From Changchengzhania lutea (GTDB lineage: Bacteria; Bacteroidota; Bacteroidia; Flavobacteriales; Flavobacteriaceae), in the NCBI RefSeq assembly GCF_006974145.1, contig NZ_CP039456.1:2014001-2078000 (forward strand): DNA of 64,000 nt, read 5' to 3'. The translations under genes were made by a program, and so were the position numbers. This document shows positions 19,401-28,297 of the stretch, piece by piece (the first letter of the stretch is position 1; every line of letters begins with the position of its first letter). The notes under the pieces were generated by a model that saw only the letters and a program-made list of their open reading frames with translations, had not been told where the DNA came from and did not search any database.

Positions 19401-20411
19401 GTTTACAAGGTTACCAGTAGTATTATCAGTCACTATTACTGCTATGGCTCCAGCATCCTGTGCATTTTTTACCTTTAGCGTAAAATTACAATCCCCTCTT
19501 CTTATTAATGCTATTTTACCAGCCATTTCAGAACTATTAGTAAAAGCTTCACATCCTAAAGTTGGAGATGCTGTCCCGTCGTTTGCTAATACTACATCGG
19601 CAGTGATAACCGAATTTATTATCGTCCCAAAACTTGTTGTGCGTTGATAAGATATGTCTCCAGTTATAGATACTGGTGAATTTATTGTTATAATACTAGT
19701 AGATGTTTGTACGGAACTATCTCCGCTTGCACCTCCAAAGATTTTTACCCATGTTTCTCCGCTATCTTCAGATTTCCATAATCCATCTCCGTTAACATCG
19801 CCACCAACATAAGATTCCCCTGTTCCCATATAAAAAATATTAGAATCATTACGATCATACGTTAAAGATGAAACGGCTAAATTTTCAGGAATTGCTACTC
19901 TTTCCCATTGAGAATTTGCACTAGATATATTAGAATTTTTCCATAAACCACCACTTATACCGCCTGCAAAAACTATCTGGTTGGTAGCATCATTGGGGTC
20001 AAACATAACAGCTCTAGATCTACCACCTACATTGTTTGGCCCTCTTTCAACCCAAGAATTTTCAGCCTTTTCGCCAGGTACAACCTTACCAAAAGCTCCA
20101 TTTTTTAAACCTCTTTGGTTTAATAGTTCTTTCTGAATCTTGCGTAAATTTTCTGTTGTTGGTCTGCCCAAAGCTGGGTTCATTGTTAGCTCCCATCGCT
20201 CCTCAAAATACTTGTTTGGAGGCAGCCCGTTATTTTTTCTTTCCTCTTTTGTATACTCAAGTGTTTCTTTGAATGGACTATTATTCAAAAAGTCTTCATG
20301 CTTTTTTTTTAAATCGCTTATTTGATTTTCTGGCGCTTCTTGTTTATTAAATAAGAAAACAAGCATTCCTAAAAATAAAACACCTATTAGTAGAAGTATT
20401 ATTCTTTTCAT
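16413..20411 (-). CDS. Large secreted beta-propeller protein with PA domain, TSP3 repeats and T9SS sorting domain
   Basis: 1332 residues. The N-terminal signal or anchor is about 1-21. Sortilin/BNR-type beta-propeller repeats follow (DGLWKSEDSGETWVKIFGG, STNGGDSWNQIS, TNDGGASWQNKEGDLP). They are interrupted at about 255-375 by a protease-associated (PA) domain (LIRRGDCNFTLKVKNAQDAG). Calcium-binding thrombospondin type 3 repeats come next (DGILNEVDNCPQVANADQAD and two more). The last 75 or so residues form a type IX secretion sorting domain (SPNPVVDVLRV ... GVYFVKV). It is exported across the outer membrane and probably surface-attached. A catalytic activity cannot be assigned; related propellers occur in peptidases and glycosidases. 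Confidence 0.88.
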   Translation of the reverse strand: MKRIILLLIGVLFLGMLVFLFNKQEAPENQISDLKKKHEDFLNNSPFKETLEYTKEERKNNGLPPNKYFEERWELTMNPALGRPTTENLRKIQKELLNQRGLKNGAFGKVVPGEKAENSWVERGPNNVGGRSRAVMFDPNDATNQIVFAGGISGGLWKNSNISSANSQWERVAIPENLAVSSLTYDRNDSNIFYMGTGESYVGGDVNGDGLWKSEDSGETWVKIFGGASGDSSVQTSTSIITINSPVSITGDISYQRTTSFGTIINSVITADVVLANDGTASPTLGCEAFTNSSEMAGKIALIRRGDCNFTLKVKNAQDAGAIAVIVTDNTTGNLVNMSGDDASITIPSVFISKANGDAIENTLSTEIVNVSLNPRAGVFNGLLVPGIQHINDVVVRNNAGVSEIYVAAGDSFYSEANIFTSLGGLEFGLYKSVDGGTNWVEVSLPLTSNGNKHCPNDIEIGIDNKIWVATTNSVLFGDGGGAVLSSVDGDVFTNSYQIDNGVRTQISSSRSDAQKLYVLAEGSDNAPIILERTDDGFASTISLALPNDADTGIPTNDFTRNQAFYNLTISVDPVDDNVVYTGGIDLFKSTNGGDSWNQISKWSNNNNLADLSEPLVHADQHRVAYGNNDNSKVLFANDGGIYYSSNAGSTISDRNNGFITAQFYSIGVGPESVFEGDYFIAGAQDNGTQIFQDAIVNAPDNSLEVVGGDGGYSFFDQDGSDAYFVANVFYNTFVVLYDYIEGEYIIINDEEDSNGSFINPQGLDSHLDILYSNYSSAGNSLIKRYSGIKSQATIVKTDLTDALLTSRPTAFRVSPYTSRSTKLYIGTVLGDLLKVENADGDNPVWTNISGSSFVGSVSDVEFGANENEIFVTMHNYGVVNIWYTNDGGASWQNKEGDLPDLPVNTILQNPLNYNEVIIGTDLGVWFTTNFSTASPEWNQAYNGMSNVKVTDMDVRDDNMVFASTYGRGVFSGAFELVPDEDIDGDGILNEVDNCPQVANADQADVDANGIGDVCQDSDNDTILDVNDNCPENSNIDQIDTDGNGIGDGCQDVDDDGVIDIEDNCLTTANSDQQDTNGNGVGDACDTSYENPDNISLEIVSETCEGSENGKIIITTKETYITYNAILNGEGISLSEGFDATVTFENLVAGSYLVCVSVENTTFEQCFEINIAPAAVIDVDFDNRANTDSDTTTFITINKGTPPFDITFNGEIIRTTSEKSFEIQTSQSGVLEISSSKACEGKISKVIDSNNFDKFTASPNPVVDVLRVTLPSINQNQIPVQIYNLSGQLLYDRVVDKGASTFVNIPFEALSKGVYFVKVNIDKPLVFKVFKK

Positions 20412-20464
20412 TCCAATTTTTTAACAAATATACATTTTTAGTATTGATATACATTTTTAGTATT

Positions 20465-21375
20465 GAACTCATTTAAAGTCTTTGAAAATAAAAAAGGGCT
20501 GTATAAATTTGCGTTGCGAAACATAAAAAACACAACCCTATGTACCAAGTACCGAGCAAAGATATGATAGAAATGGAAATAGTCCCATATTTACCAATAG
20601 GAAAGCGGGACCCAAAGCCAAAAGCCCCATTGGCCGAGATCGTAAACTGTATTTTGTATAAGTTAAAGACGGGCGTTCAATGGGAATTCTTGCCAATAAA
20701 CAGTTTGTTTGGGCAATCTGCCCTAAATTATCAATCTGTATTCCACCATTATCGCAAATGGTGCAGGTCAGGGGCTTGGAAATCTTGTTGGATCCACTTA
20801 TTGTCTTCCCACAAATCAAAACTTGACCTGTCCAGTGGCGACTTGGATGGCAGCCATACCCCGGCATTAAAAGGAGGGGAACAGGTTGGCTATCAGGGTA
20901 GAAAAAGGCGCAGGACCACAAATGCCCTGTACCTTACCTAAAGATAGGGCTTGCCATTGGCCATGTCCGAGCCTGTTTCGGGCATCCACAATGACCTGTT
21001 TGATATAGAGGTACAGTTTGAAGGGGGTTATTGGAACATTGGAAGAAGCAGGAATCAATGTGGATGGGTTATTTATAAATGCAGATGCAGGATTTGGTTG
21101 CCAAAAACTTAGGGATAAATGCGGGGCTAAAGGAATCATGGCCAATTTGGCAGAAAACAAACGGAACGGAAATAGCGAAAACGATTATTATTTTGACGGG
21201 AGATTATATAAAGAACGATATAGTGTGGAGCGCACCAATACTTGGATGGACAGCTTTCGCTCTTTGTTGAACAGGTTCGACACAACTATAGCCAGTTGGA
21301 AAGGCTTTAACTTTTTAGCCCTTATAGTAATTGCCCTGAAAAAATTCTATCCCAATAAAAACTTTAAATAAGTTC
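20465..21375 (+). mobile_element. Degenerate IS5-family element
   Basis: Imperfect terminal repeats GAACTCATTTAAAGT (20465-20479) and its inverted counterpart at 21361-21375 (one mismatch) enclose a broken transposase gene. It is related to, but clearly diverged from, the intact element at 41286-42212. A 19-bp tandem duplication (atatacatttttagtattg) precedes the left end at about 20428-20465. Confidence 0.8.
20540..21371 (+). pseudogene. IS5-family transposase, disrupted by stop codons and a frameshift
   Basis: The first part reads MYQVPSKDMIEMEIVPYLP to NALYLT and then stops at 20939. The same frame continues LAMSEPVSG, then an extra G near 21020 shifts the frame. The rest (EEAGINVDGLFINADAGFG to the end) continues in another frame to 21371. 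All conserved blocks of the intact transposase at 41372 are present in order (LDGSHTPA, INADAGF, ERTNTWMDSFRSLLNRFDTT). The gene is dead as it stands. Confidence 0.88.
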
Positions 21376-21449
21376 ATTAAAAAAATACTACCAATCTATA
21401 ACATCCCTTACATTTTATAACGATAAATAGAGTTTACTTTCATATTGAA

Positions 21450-22793
21450 TTAAAAATTAATCCCCTTTATTTTCTTATAATCTAAAATGGCTTTACTATC
21501 CGACAACAAGGACACATAGTAGCACACACTAGATAAACGTTCATACAAACTGGATTGACTCACATCGATTGATTTAGGCAATACTTTTAAAATAAGCTTG
21601 TCATAATTTGAAGCCCTATTGTGAAAGCAATTATTAATGGCATTGGTATAGGTTTTTAATAAGGTATTTATAACACCGTATCCCGCAATTTCTTTATCCA
21701 CCACCTCAGCAGATTGATAAATATTTTCAACACTAATTTTTATAATGTCTTTAATCTGTGCTTCATATTTGCTTTTATCGAGTAACGACGAATCAAAATC
21801 ACCACTTAAAATAGCCTCTTCATACGTCATAAAAAGATTTACAGCCTCATCAATTAACGTCCCGATGGCTAGCGCTCTTAAATAACTTACGCGGTCTTCT
21901 TTACTTTTTAGAGCGTAATAATTTTCAGTTTTAATTCGATCTCGCACAAGATTGATTAAGTATTCTAATGCAAATTCTTCTTGAATAAGCCCTAAATTTA
22001 TACCATCTTCAAAATCAATAATGGTATAGCAAATATCATCTGCAGCCTCTACCAAATAAGCCAAAGGGTGTCTTGAATAACTGATATCTGTTTTGCTGCG
22101 ATTCACTAAACCCAACTCCATGGCCACATCTTGAAATGCCTCTTTATCACTTTGGAAAAAACCGTATTTCTTATCTGCTATATGAGTTGTGGGCTTTTTA
22201 GGAAGCGACTCTTTGGGGTATTTTGTAAAAGCACCCAGTGTGGCGTAGCTTAAACGAAGACCGCCTCTTCTACCCGCCCTACTTTCGGTTAAAATTTTAA
22301 AGCCATTTGCATTGCCTTCAAAATCACACAAATCTTGAAACTCTTTGTCGCTTAGTTCGCTTTTGTATTTAACGCCTTCACCTGTTTTAAAAAATTCACC
22401 TATGGCCTTTTCACCGGAATGTCCAAAAGGCGGATTGCCGATATCATGCGCTAAGGCAGCCGCAGCTACAATGGCACCAAAATCATTTGGCTGATAGCCA
22501 TGAATATTTTGTAAGTGCGGATGTTTTTCTAACAATTTTTTACCTACGCGCCTTCCTAGTGAACGCGCAACCACGCTGACCTCCAAACTATGTGTGAGCC
22601 TGGTGTGTACAAAGTCTGTTTCAGATAAGGGAATCACTTGCGTTTTGTCTTGCAAGCTTCTAAATTCGGAAGAAAAGATAACGCGATCATAGTCCACTTC
22701 AAAACCCAATCTGGTTTCATCTTGTTCTTTTCTTAACCTTTTATTAGTATCGCCAAAGCGCTTTAAGGATAGTAGTTGTTCCCAGTTCATCAT
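21450..22793 (-). CDS. dgt: Deoxyguanosinetriphosphate triphosphohydrolase
   Basis: 447 residues. It hydrolyses dGTP to deoxyguanosine and triphosphate. HD-domain metal motifs are HTRLTHSLEV and AHDIGNPPFGHSGE, with the downstream Asp in EAADDICYTIIDFEDG. Two ATGs are adjacent at 22793 and 22790; either may be used. It is divergent from the phosphate block, 184 bp away, and its own promoter was not identified. Confidence 0.92.
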   Translation of the reverse strand: MMNWEQLLSLKRFGDTNKRLRKEQDETRLGFEVDYDRVIFSSEFRSLQDKTQVIPLSETDFVHTRLTHSLEVSVVARSLGRRVGKKLLEKHPHLQNIHGYQPNDFGAIVAAAALAHDIGNPPFGHSGEKAIGEFFKTGEGVKYKSELSDKEFQDLCDFEGNANGFKILTESRAGRRGGLRLSYATLGAFTKYPKESLPKKPTTHIADKKYGFFQSDKEAFQDVAMELGLVNRSKTDISYSRHPLAYLVEAADDICYTIIDFEDGINLGLIQEEFALEYLINLVRDRIKTENYYALKSKEDRVSYLRALAIGTLIDEAVNLFMTYEEAILSGDFDSSLLDKSKYEAQIKDIIKISVENIYQSAEVVDKEIAGYGVINTLLKTYTNAINNCFHNRASNYDKLILKVLPKSIDVSQSSLYERLSSVCYYVSLLSDSKAILDYKKIKGINF

Positions 22794-22874
22794 ATAAATT
22801 TAAGCGACGACAAGATACTTAAATTCGTTAAAAGACCTGTGGTTAAAACAGCTTCTTCGAATTAATTTTTTTGA

Positions 22875-22951
22875 TAACATTAAGGTAACCTTTTAATCAC
22901 GGTTGTTTAATATTTAGGTAACCTTCTGGTTATAATTAAGATTTTTATTTG
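22875..22951 (+). promoter_or_regulatory. Pho-box-like array and promoter of the small receptor-domain gene
   Basis: Six half-sites start exactly 11 bp apart: TAAC 22875, TAAC 22886, TCAC 22897, TAAT 22908, TAAC 22919, TTAT 22930. A -7 element TTTATTTG ends at 22951. Half-sites lie at -21, -32 and -43 from its final G. Eleven-bp direct repeats are typical of PhoB/OmpR-type response regulators; assignment to PhoB rests on the phosphate genes nearby. Confidence 0.75.
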
Positions 22952-22977
22952 CATAAGCATTAATTATGATTATTTGA

Positions 22978-23364
22978 ATGAAACAAATTCTATTCATATT
23001 GGCCGTTTTAGCATCAGCATTTTCTTTTGCTCAGCAGCAGCATTCAATTAATGGTAGGCTACTGGATCTTGAATCTGATAATTCCGTATTAGTTTATGCC
23101 AAAGTAGTAATTGAAGAAACGGGAGATGAAACCCTATCTGATGACAAGGGATTCTTCCAATTCGAAAATTTAAAAGCGGGCACCTACAACTTAATCTGTA
23201 GCTTTGTTGGTTACGAGTCTAAAACATTGCAAGTCACATTAGCTTCTAATAAAACAGCACATATTGAACAGTTTTTAGGAGCAAGCACGCTCTCATTAGA
23301 TGACCTCATGTTAACCATGGCAAGTGCAGATAAATCAGAAAATCCGGTTAGTTCAAATAACTAG
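22978..23364 (+). CDS. Stand-alone secreted carboxypeptidase-regulatory-like domain protein
   Basis: 128 residues. Signal peptide about 1-18, then a single beta-sandwich domain (SINGRLLDLESDN ... LICSFVGYESKTLQV) like the N-terminal domain of the receptor encoded next at 23656, ending in a short tail without a plug or barrel. It has its own 11-bp half-site promoter and terminator, so it looks like an independent gene rather than debris. It may be an extracted or duplicated receptor N-domain with a role in the periplasm; that is inference. Confidence 0.75.
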   Translation: MKQILFILAVLASAFSFAQQQHSINGRLLDLESDNSVLVYAKVVIEETGDETLSDDKGFFQFENLKAGTYNLICSFVGYESKTLQVTLASNKTAHIEQFLGASTLSLDDLMLTMASADKSENPVSSNN

Positions 23365-23382
23365 CATCATAAAATTATAGAT

Positions 23383-23425
23383 AAAAAATCGCCGTTCCCT
23401 TAAATTAAGGGAACGGCGATTTTTT
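23383..23425. terminator. Strong bidirectional terminator
   Basis: An 18-19-bp perfect stem, AAAAATCGCCGTTCCCTT with its complement around loop AAATT, follows the gene at 22978. Confidence 0.93.
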
Positions 23426-23555
23426 ATGCAACAACCATTCCTAGATACTGAATAATTAAGCGAATGCTTTTTCATTTTCATTACTACAGCGCTAAAAAGA
23501 TTCCTTTTCAATGGTGCTCCAATGTTAATTAATTGTAATCACCTCACATTTCAAG

Positions 23556-23643
23556 CAACGTTAAGGTAACCTTTAGCTAACGCTTTTATTACGGTTCGTT
23601 AATCTTAACATAACACCTTATTTCCAAAGTGATGGTTTCTTTG
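23556..23643 (+). promoter_or_regulatory. Pho-box-like array and promoter of the 23656 receptor
   Basis: Half-sites at 11-bp steps: CAAC 23556, TAAC 23567, TAAC 23578, TTAC 23589, TAAT 23600, TAAC 23611. A -7 element TTTCTTTG ends at 23643. The last good half-site is 32 bp before that G, in phase with the other arrays, although the -21 site (23622) is weak. The rest of 23426-23555 holds nothing I recognise. Confidence 0.72.
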
Positions 23644-23655
23644 CCATAGGAAATT

Positions 23656-26511
23656 ATGAGAAAATCGATGAAGAAATTTATACTATTATTTATACTGTTA
23701 GCAACTACTGTTACTTACGCTCAGAACAGGGATTCTATAATAGGACAGTTAACAGATAAAGAATATAACAACGAACCATTAGCCTTTGCGAACGTATTGG
23801 TAAAAGGGACGACTACAGGAACAACATCTGATATTGATGGTTTTTATAGATTTGATAATCTAGAACCCGGAAATGTGATTCTGAGTTTTAGTTTTGTGGG
23901 CTATGAAACACAGGAAATACCTGTTCAAGTTATAGCAGGAAAAGAAACAGAGCTTAATGTTATTATGAATGCCAGTGCTGCCTCATTGGATGAAGTCGTC
24001 ATTACAACAACCACCAAAAGAGAAAGTGAAACAGCTTTATTACTAGAACAGAAAAAAGCAGTTGAGATCAAACAAAGTATAGGTGCCGAAGAATTATCTA
24101 GAAAAGGCATTAGTGATGCCGCAGGCGCTGTTGCAAAAATTTCGGGGGTTTCAAAACAGGAAGGATCAAGCAACGTCTATGTTCGAGGTTTGGGCGATCG
24201 GTATCTAAATACAACCATGAATGGTTTATCCTTACCTTCAAACGATGTCAATAAGAAAAATATTGATTTGGATTTATTTGCCTCTGATGTTATTGAGAAT
24301 GTCTCCATTAGTAAAGCATATGCATCTAGATTTTATGGTGATTTTGCTGCGGGCAATGTCGATATTTCTTCTAAGGATTATAATGGTAATGGTTTTCTTG
24401 ATGTTTCTGTTGGCTCTGAGATTAACACCAACGCCATTGGCAAAGATTTTGTTAGAAGCGAAGGCACAGGATACTTCGGCTTCTATAATAGATATGCCCA
24501 TAATCCTTTCGCGGTAATATTGTCTCATGGGTTTGACCCTGTTGATGTAGGCACGCCTATAAACACAAGTTTTGGTGGTGCTTTTGGGAAATCTTTTCAT
24601 TTCGAAAATGGGTCCAAATTAAGTTTTTATGCTACGGGAGCTTTCGGAAATGATTTTCAATACAGAAAAGGGTCAAATGTAGATTATACCAATGTTGAGA
24701 AAAAAGCTTTTGAAGAAGCTGAAGAGTTTGAATATGGCACGACCACAACTGCTATGGCGTCCATCAATTATAAAATAGATAACTCCAATACTATTAAATT
24801 CAATTCTTTATTCGTGAATAGTTCTTCCGATAAAATTGGATATTTCGGTATAGATGGCAAAGGAAGAAATAGAGATGCTATTTTAAATACGGATGAAGGT
24901 TTTTATCAGCAAAACATTCAATTCAACCAGAATCTTATTTATGTCAACCAACTTATGGGCACCCATAAATTTGAAAAACTAGAAGTTGAATGGGGCGTTG
25001 GTCACAACTTTGTGAATGCACATGAACCTGACAGAAAGCGATTAAGTTTTGAAAATTACCAATTTGCATTGGATAATGACCCTAACACCAATCCTGTATT
25101 TTATAGTAATGTCGATTTTGATAACCAACGTTACTTTCAGAATATACAAGATGAAGAGTTAAATGGCCGCTTAAACTTAGCTTACCACCCTTCAGAAACC
25201 ATAAAGGTGAATGTAGGCTACAATGGCCGTAATAAAGAACGTAGATTTGACAATATTAGATACGGTTATGACATTGTTGATAATAGCGGCGTTACTAATG
25301 TGAACACGCTTGATAATATCTTCACTTTAGAAAACCTAAACCTTACTAGCAATGAAGGTGTTTATGAAATAAAAGTCATTAAACCTACACCAACCTTAAG
25401 CAACACGAACAGACCCGGTGTACCAGAAAACACATATAATGGCACATTAGATATATATGCTGGCTATCTAAATGCTGAAATTACAGTGGCCGATAAATGG
25501 CTTTTTGTACCAGGACTTAGAGTAGAGTCTTTTGACCAATATATTGAGTACGACGTCATTAATTTAGGGGTTAATGGTAAAAACAATGTAAGTGCATCAG
25601 CCGTGGTTTACTTACCTAGTTTAAGTGTTAAATATGCTTTGAATGATGATCAAAATCTGCGTTTTTCAGCCAGTAAAACAATCTCTCTACCAGAATTTAA
25701 AGAAGTGGCACCTTTTGTTTACGAAAGCGTGTCGCAACGTATTGGCGGGAATCCAGATTTATTAGGGCAGAAACAAGGCTTTAACTATACCAATGTAAAA
25801 GATGTGTCCTATTCTAAAATTCTAAATCTCGATTTAAAATATGAATGGTTTGTAACCAAATCTGAAATCATTTCCTTAGGAGCATTCTACAAACAGATTG
25901 AAGACCCTGTTAACCAAGTAGTCGCTTTTGATGCCACAGGAACACAACGGTTTTTCAGAACAGGAGAAAAGGCACAGATTCTTGGTGTAGAAGCAGAAAT
26001 ACGTAAAAATATCATTACGAATGAAAATAATGATGCAGAACTTTCAGTTGGACTGAACGCTACATACATGCATACAGAGCAAGATTTGTATTCAGATATC
26101 GTAGGGAGCAATTTTAATGTGAGTTTTGTAGAAGATAAGCAAGAACTGCAAGGCGCTTCTCCTTTTATAATGAATGCAGATATTAACTATTCGCCAAAAT
26201 CATTTCAAAATTATGAGCCAATTGCCACATTAGCATTCTCTTATTTTTCCGATAGAATTGATGCTTTAGGTTCGGGTCAATTAGGCAACGTAATTGAAAA
26301 GGGTATTCCAACATTAGATTTTATTCTTAAAAACAAAATAGGTGCGTATTTCGAAATTAATCTATCCGCAAAAAATATTTTAGATCCAACAATCAAATTT
26401 GTTAGGAACACCACAGAAGGTAAAATTGTTGTGACCTCTCCTAACGGAAAAGATGTTTCAAATTACAAAAAAGGAATGAATCTAGGATTACAACTAAAAT
26501 ACAGTTTTTAA
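23656..26511 (+). CDS. TonB-dependent receptor, probably phosphate-regulated
   Basis: 951 residues. Signal peptide about 1-23, carboxypeptidase-regulatory-like domain about 27-110, plug about 115-250 (SNVYVRGLGDRYLNTTMNGL), then a barrel ending LGLQLKYSF. It differs from the other three receptors: it lacks their LRGLGPDQ ... LINGKRR plug and belongs to another subfamily. It is followed 48 bp later by a beta-helix lipoprotein, most likely its surface partner. The promoter carries the 11-bp half-site array. The location next to phosphate porin and PiT genes suggests uptake of a phosphorus compound, not proven. The ATG at 23668 is an alternative start. Confidence 0.9.
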   Translation: MRKSMKKFILLFILLATTVTYAQNRDSIIGQLTDKEYNNEPLAFANVLVKGTTTGTTSDIDGFYRFDNLEPGNVILSFSFVGYETQEIPVQVIAGKETELNVIMNASAASLDEVVITTTTKRESETALLLEQKKAVEIKQSIGAEELSRKGISDAAGAVAKISGVSKQEGSSNVYVRGLGDRYLNTTMNGLSLPSNDVNKKNIDLDLFASDVIENVSISKAYASRFYGDFAAGNVDISSKDYNGNGFLDVSVGSEINTNAIGKDFVRSEGTGYFGFYNRYAHNPFAVILSHGFDPVDVGTPINTSFGGAFGKSFHFENGSKLSFYATGAFGNDFQYRKGSNVDYTNVEKKAFEEAEEFEYGTTTTAMASINYKIDNSNTIKFNSLFVNSSSDKIGYFGIDGKGRNRDAILNTDEGFYQQNIQFNQNLIYVNQLMGTHKFEKLEVEWGVGHNFVNAHEPDRKRLSFENYQFALDNDPNTNPVFYSNVDFDNQRYFQNIQDEELNGRLNLAYHPSETIKVNVGYNGRNKERRFDNIRYGYDIVDNSGVTNVNTLDNIFTLENLNLTSNEGVYEIKVIKPTPTLSNTNRPGVPENTYNGTLDIYAGYLNAEITVADKWLFVPGLRVESFDQYIEYDVINLGVNGKNNVSASAVVYLPSLSVKYALNDDQNLRFSASKTISLPEFKEVAPFVYESVSQRIGGNPDLLGQKQGFNYTNVKDVSYSKILNLDLKYEWFVTKSEIISLGAFYKQIEDPVNQVVAFDATGTQRFFRTGEKAQILGVEAEIRKNIITNENNDAELSVGLNATYMHTEQDLYSDIVGSNFNVSFVEDKQELQGASPFIMNADINYSPKSFQNYEPIATLAFSYFSDRIDALGSGQLGNVIEKGIPTLDFILKNKIGAYFEINLSAKNILDPTIKFVRNTTEGKIVVTSPNGKDVSNYKKGMNLGLQLKYSF

Positions 26512-26559
26512 AAACACTTTTAACCAATAAAATATAAACAAACATTAAACTTAGAAACG

Positions 26560-27762
26560 ATGAAAAATAATTTATTATTAGGATTAGCAATTACAATATT
26601 GCTTTTTAACTCCTGCGCTTCAGATGATACTGCCGATATCTATATCACAGATAACAGCGTTATTAACAACAACGGTGGCGGTGGTAGTACTGATGAAGAC
26701 ATTCCAATTAGTGCAGCAGAATACGCTTCAGATTTAGTTCTAGATGCCAATAAAACCTACACCATAAGTGGCCCGGTAATTATGGCCGATGGTGCCAATT
26801 TAATTATTGGTGAAGGGGTTACCATTAAAGCGGTTACCACTGGAGCCGACGTATATATTGCTATCTCTCAAGGTGCTAGAATTATTGCCAATGGTACTGC
26901 TACCAACCCAATTGTGATGACTTCTGGATCTGCAAATCCATCAGCTGGTGACTGGGGCGGTTTAATAATTTTAGGAAAAGCCCCAATTAACTCAGTAACT
27001 GGTAGTGCAACCTCGACTTCTGAAATTGGTAGCTTGCCTTACGGCGGAACTGAAACCGCAGACAGCTCAGGAATTATTCGTTACGTACGCGTAGAGTATT
27101 CTGGAGGTGCTGCAGATGGATCTTCAGAAAATAACGGATTTTCATTTTACGGTGTAGGTGCAGGTACGACGGTAGACTATATTCAAGCTTATGAAGGTGC
27201 AGACGATGGGATCGAGTTTTTTGGTGGTAGCGTCGCGGTAAATCATGCTGTGGTAATTAATTGTCAAGATGATTCCATTGATTGGACTGAAGGCTTTTCA
27301 GGCTCGGTTACCAATGCCTATGTAAAACATGGTGCAGATCATGATAAAGGGTTTGAGTGTGATGGATATAATACAGATATTGGAAATTTATCCAGTCCTA
27401 AATTTTGGTCTAAACCTACGGTGAAAGATGTTACTATTATTGGTTTAGGTTCAGGAACTGGTAGCGAAGCTATTAGATTAAGAGCAGGCACTCAAGGATT
27501 GTTTGATAATATTTTAATTGAAGGTTTTGAAGAAGGCTTTGATCTTGATGGTGATGCTGGAGCAGGTAGCGATAACCCAACAGGAACCGGTGTTTTAAAT
27601 GGAGATTTGGATGTCACCAACGTCACGTTTACCGATGTTACCACAAAATTTAAAAATGATACCGGAGAAACTTTTGTAGAAGTAGATTTTATTGCCGGAA
27701 TTGGTCTTGGCACAGGGACAGACTATGCCACTTGGGGAGCAAGCTGGACCGTAGGAAACTAA
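26560..27762 (+). CDS. Outer-membrane lipoprotein with predicted beta-helix fold
   Basis: 400 residues. Signal peptide with lipobox LLFNSCAS (lipidated Cys near residue 19) and a Gly/Asn-rich linker (NNNGGGGSTDED). A repetitive beta-rich body follows (ADGANLIIGEGVTIKAV, GDWGGLIILGKAPIN, YIQAYEGADDGIEFFGGSV, NCQDDSIDWTEGFSG), typical of right-handed parallel beta-helix proteins. It lies 48 bp after the receptor without an intervening terminator, so they form an operon. A substrate-capturing partner of the receptor is the most likely role. No catalytic motif is obvious. Confidence 0.82.
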   Translation: MKNNLLLGLAITILLFNSCASDDTADIYITDNSVINNNGGGGSTDEDIPISAAEYASDLVLDANKTYTISGPVIMADGANLIIGEGVTIKAVTTGADVYIAISQGARIIANGTATNPIVMTSGSANPSAGDWGGLIILGKAPINSVTGSATSTSEIGSLPYGGTETADSSGIIRYVRVEYSGGAADGSSENNGFSFYGVGAGTTVDYIQAYEGADDGIEFFGGSVAVNHAVVINCQDDSIDWTEGFSGSVTNAYVKHGADHDKGFECDGYNTDIGNLSSPKFWSKPTVKDVTIIGLGSGTGSEAIRLRAGTQGLFDNILIEGFEEGFDLDGDAGAGSDNPTGTGVLNGDLDVTNVTFTDVTTKFKNDTGETFVEVDFIAGIGLGTGTDYATWGASWTVGN

Positions 27763-27784
27763 TAATCTATAACCTATTATAATC

Positions 27785-27815
27785 AAAAAAGCATCCTAAA
27801 TTAGGATGCTTTTTA
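27785..27815. terminator. Shared convergent terminator
   Basis: Stem AAAAAAGCATCCTA / TAGGATGCTTTTT lies between the convergent genes ending at 27762 and 27832. Confidence 0.9.
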
Positions 27816-27831
27816 TGAATTTTTATTTCTT

Positions 27832-28146
27832 TTATAGTGAAGCTACATGCTTTGTGTAATCAACTTCTTTTAAAGCTCCATCTATTAAATAAATCCACTT
27901 GCCGACTTTTTTTCCATTATCATAATTTGCAGAAACGATTTTTTCACCTTCTGTATTAAAGCTTAACCACGCACCCTGTAATTTACCATCTACCGTGTAA
28001 GACCCTGTTTGGCTTACAACACCATTGTCATGATAATAAACAACATCAATTAAGTTTGTGTCTTTATTAAGTTTTAAATCTCTCTTTTGTTGAGCAAAAG
28101 AGACCACAGTAATTAAAAAGGCAAAAAGTAAAAATAACTTCTTCAT
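27832..28146 (-). CDS. Small secreted MORN/YwqK-like repeat protein
   Basis: 104 residues. Signal peptide about 1-18, then MORN-like repeats (VVYYHDNGVVSQTGSYTVDG, GAWLSFNTEGEKIVSANYDNG, VGKWIYLIDGALKEVDY). Such repeats occur in proteins often labelled antitoxin YwqK, without a proven function here. It lies inside the phosphate block on the opposite strand. An array of 11-bp half-sites is found 44-80 bp upstream of its start. Confidence 0.8.
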   Translation of the reverse strand: MKKLFLLFAFLITVVSFAQQKRDLKLNKDTNLIDVVYYHDNGVVSQTGSYTVDGKLQGAWLSFNTEGEKIVSANYDNGKKVGKWIYLIDGALKEVDYTKHVASL

Positions 28147-28189
28147 AATTATGGGGGTTTAACATTATACTATAAATATACAAATTACA

Positions 28190-28226
28190 TAACATTAAAG
28201 CAACTATTACGTAACACTAAATTAAC
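28190..28226. promoter_or_regulatory. Array of four 11-bp half-sites between divergent genes
   Basis: TAAC 28190, CAAC 28201, TAAC 28212, TAAC 28223, all plus-strand sense. The nearest plus-strand TTTG ends at 28242, 19 bp after the last half-site, so it is out of phase with the other promoters. The array may instead act on the minus-strand gene at 27832. Confidence 0.6.
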
Positions 28227-28297
28227 ATTAAATTGATATTTGTCTGATTTTCAATATTTTGATATAAAAATATAACATGGCATTATTAATAAATAAT

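Noticed and set aside
16413-20411. Exo-sialidase assignment for the large secreted protein
   Set aside because: BNR/sortilin-like repeats alone do not show sialidase active-site residues. Only the fold and secretion route are supported.
20540-21371. Programmed frameshift in the IS5-type transposase
   Set aside because: Besides the frame change there is an in-frame stop codon near 20939, and the intact relative at 41372 is a single frame. It is a decayed gene.
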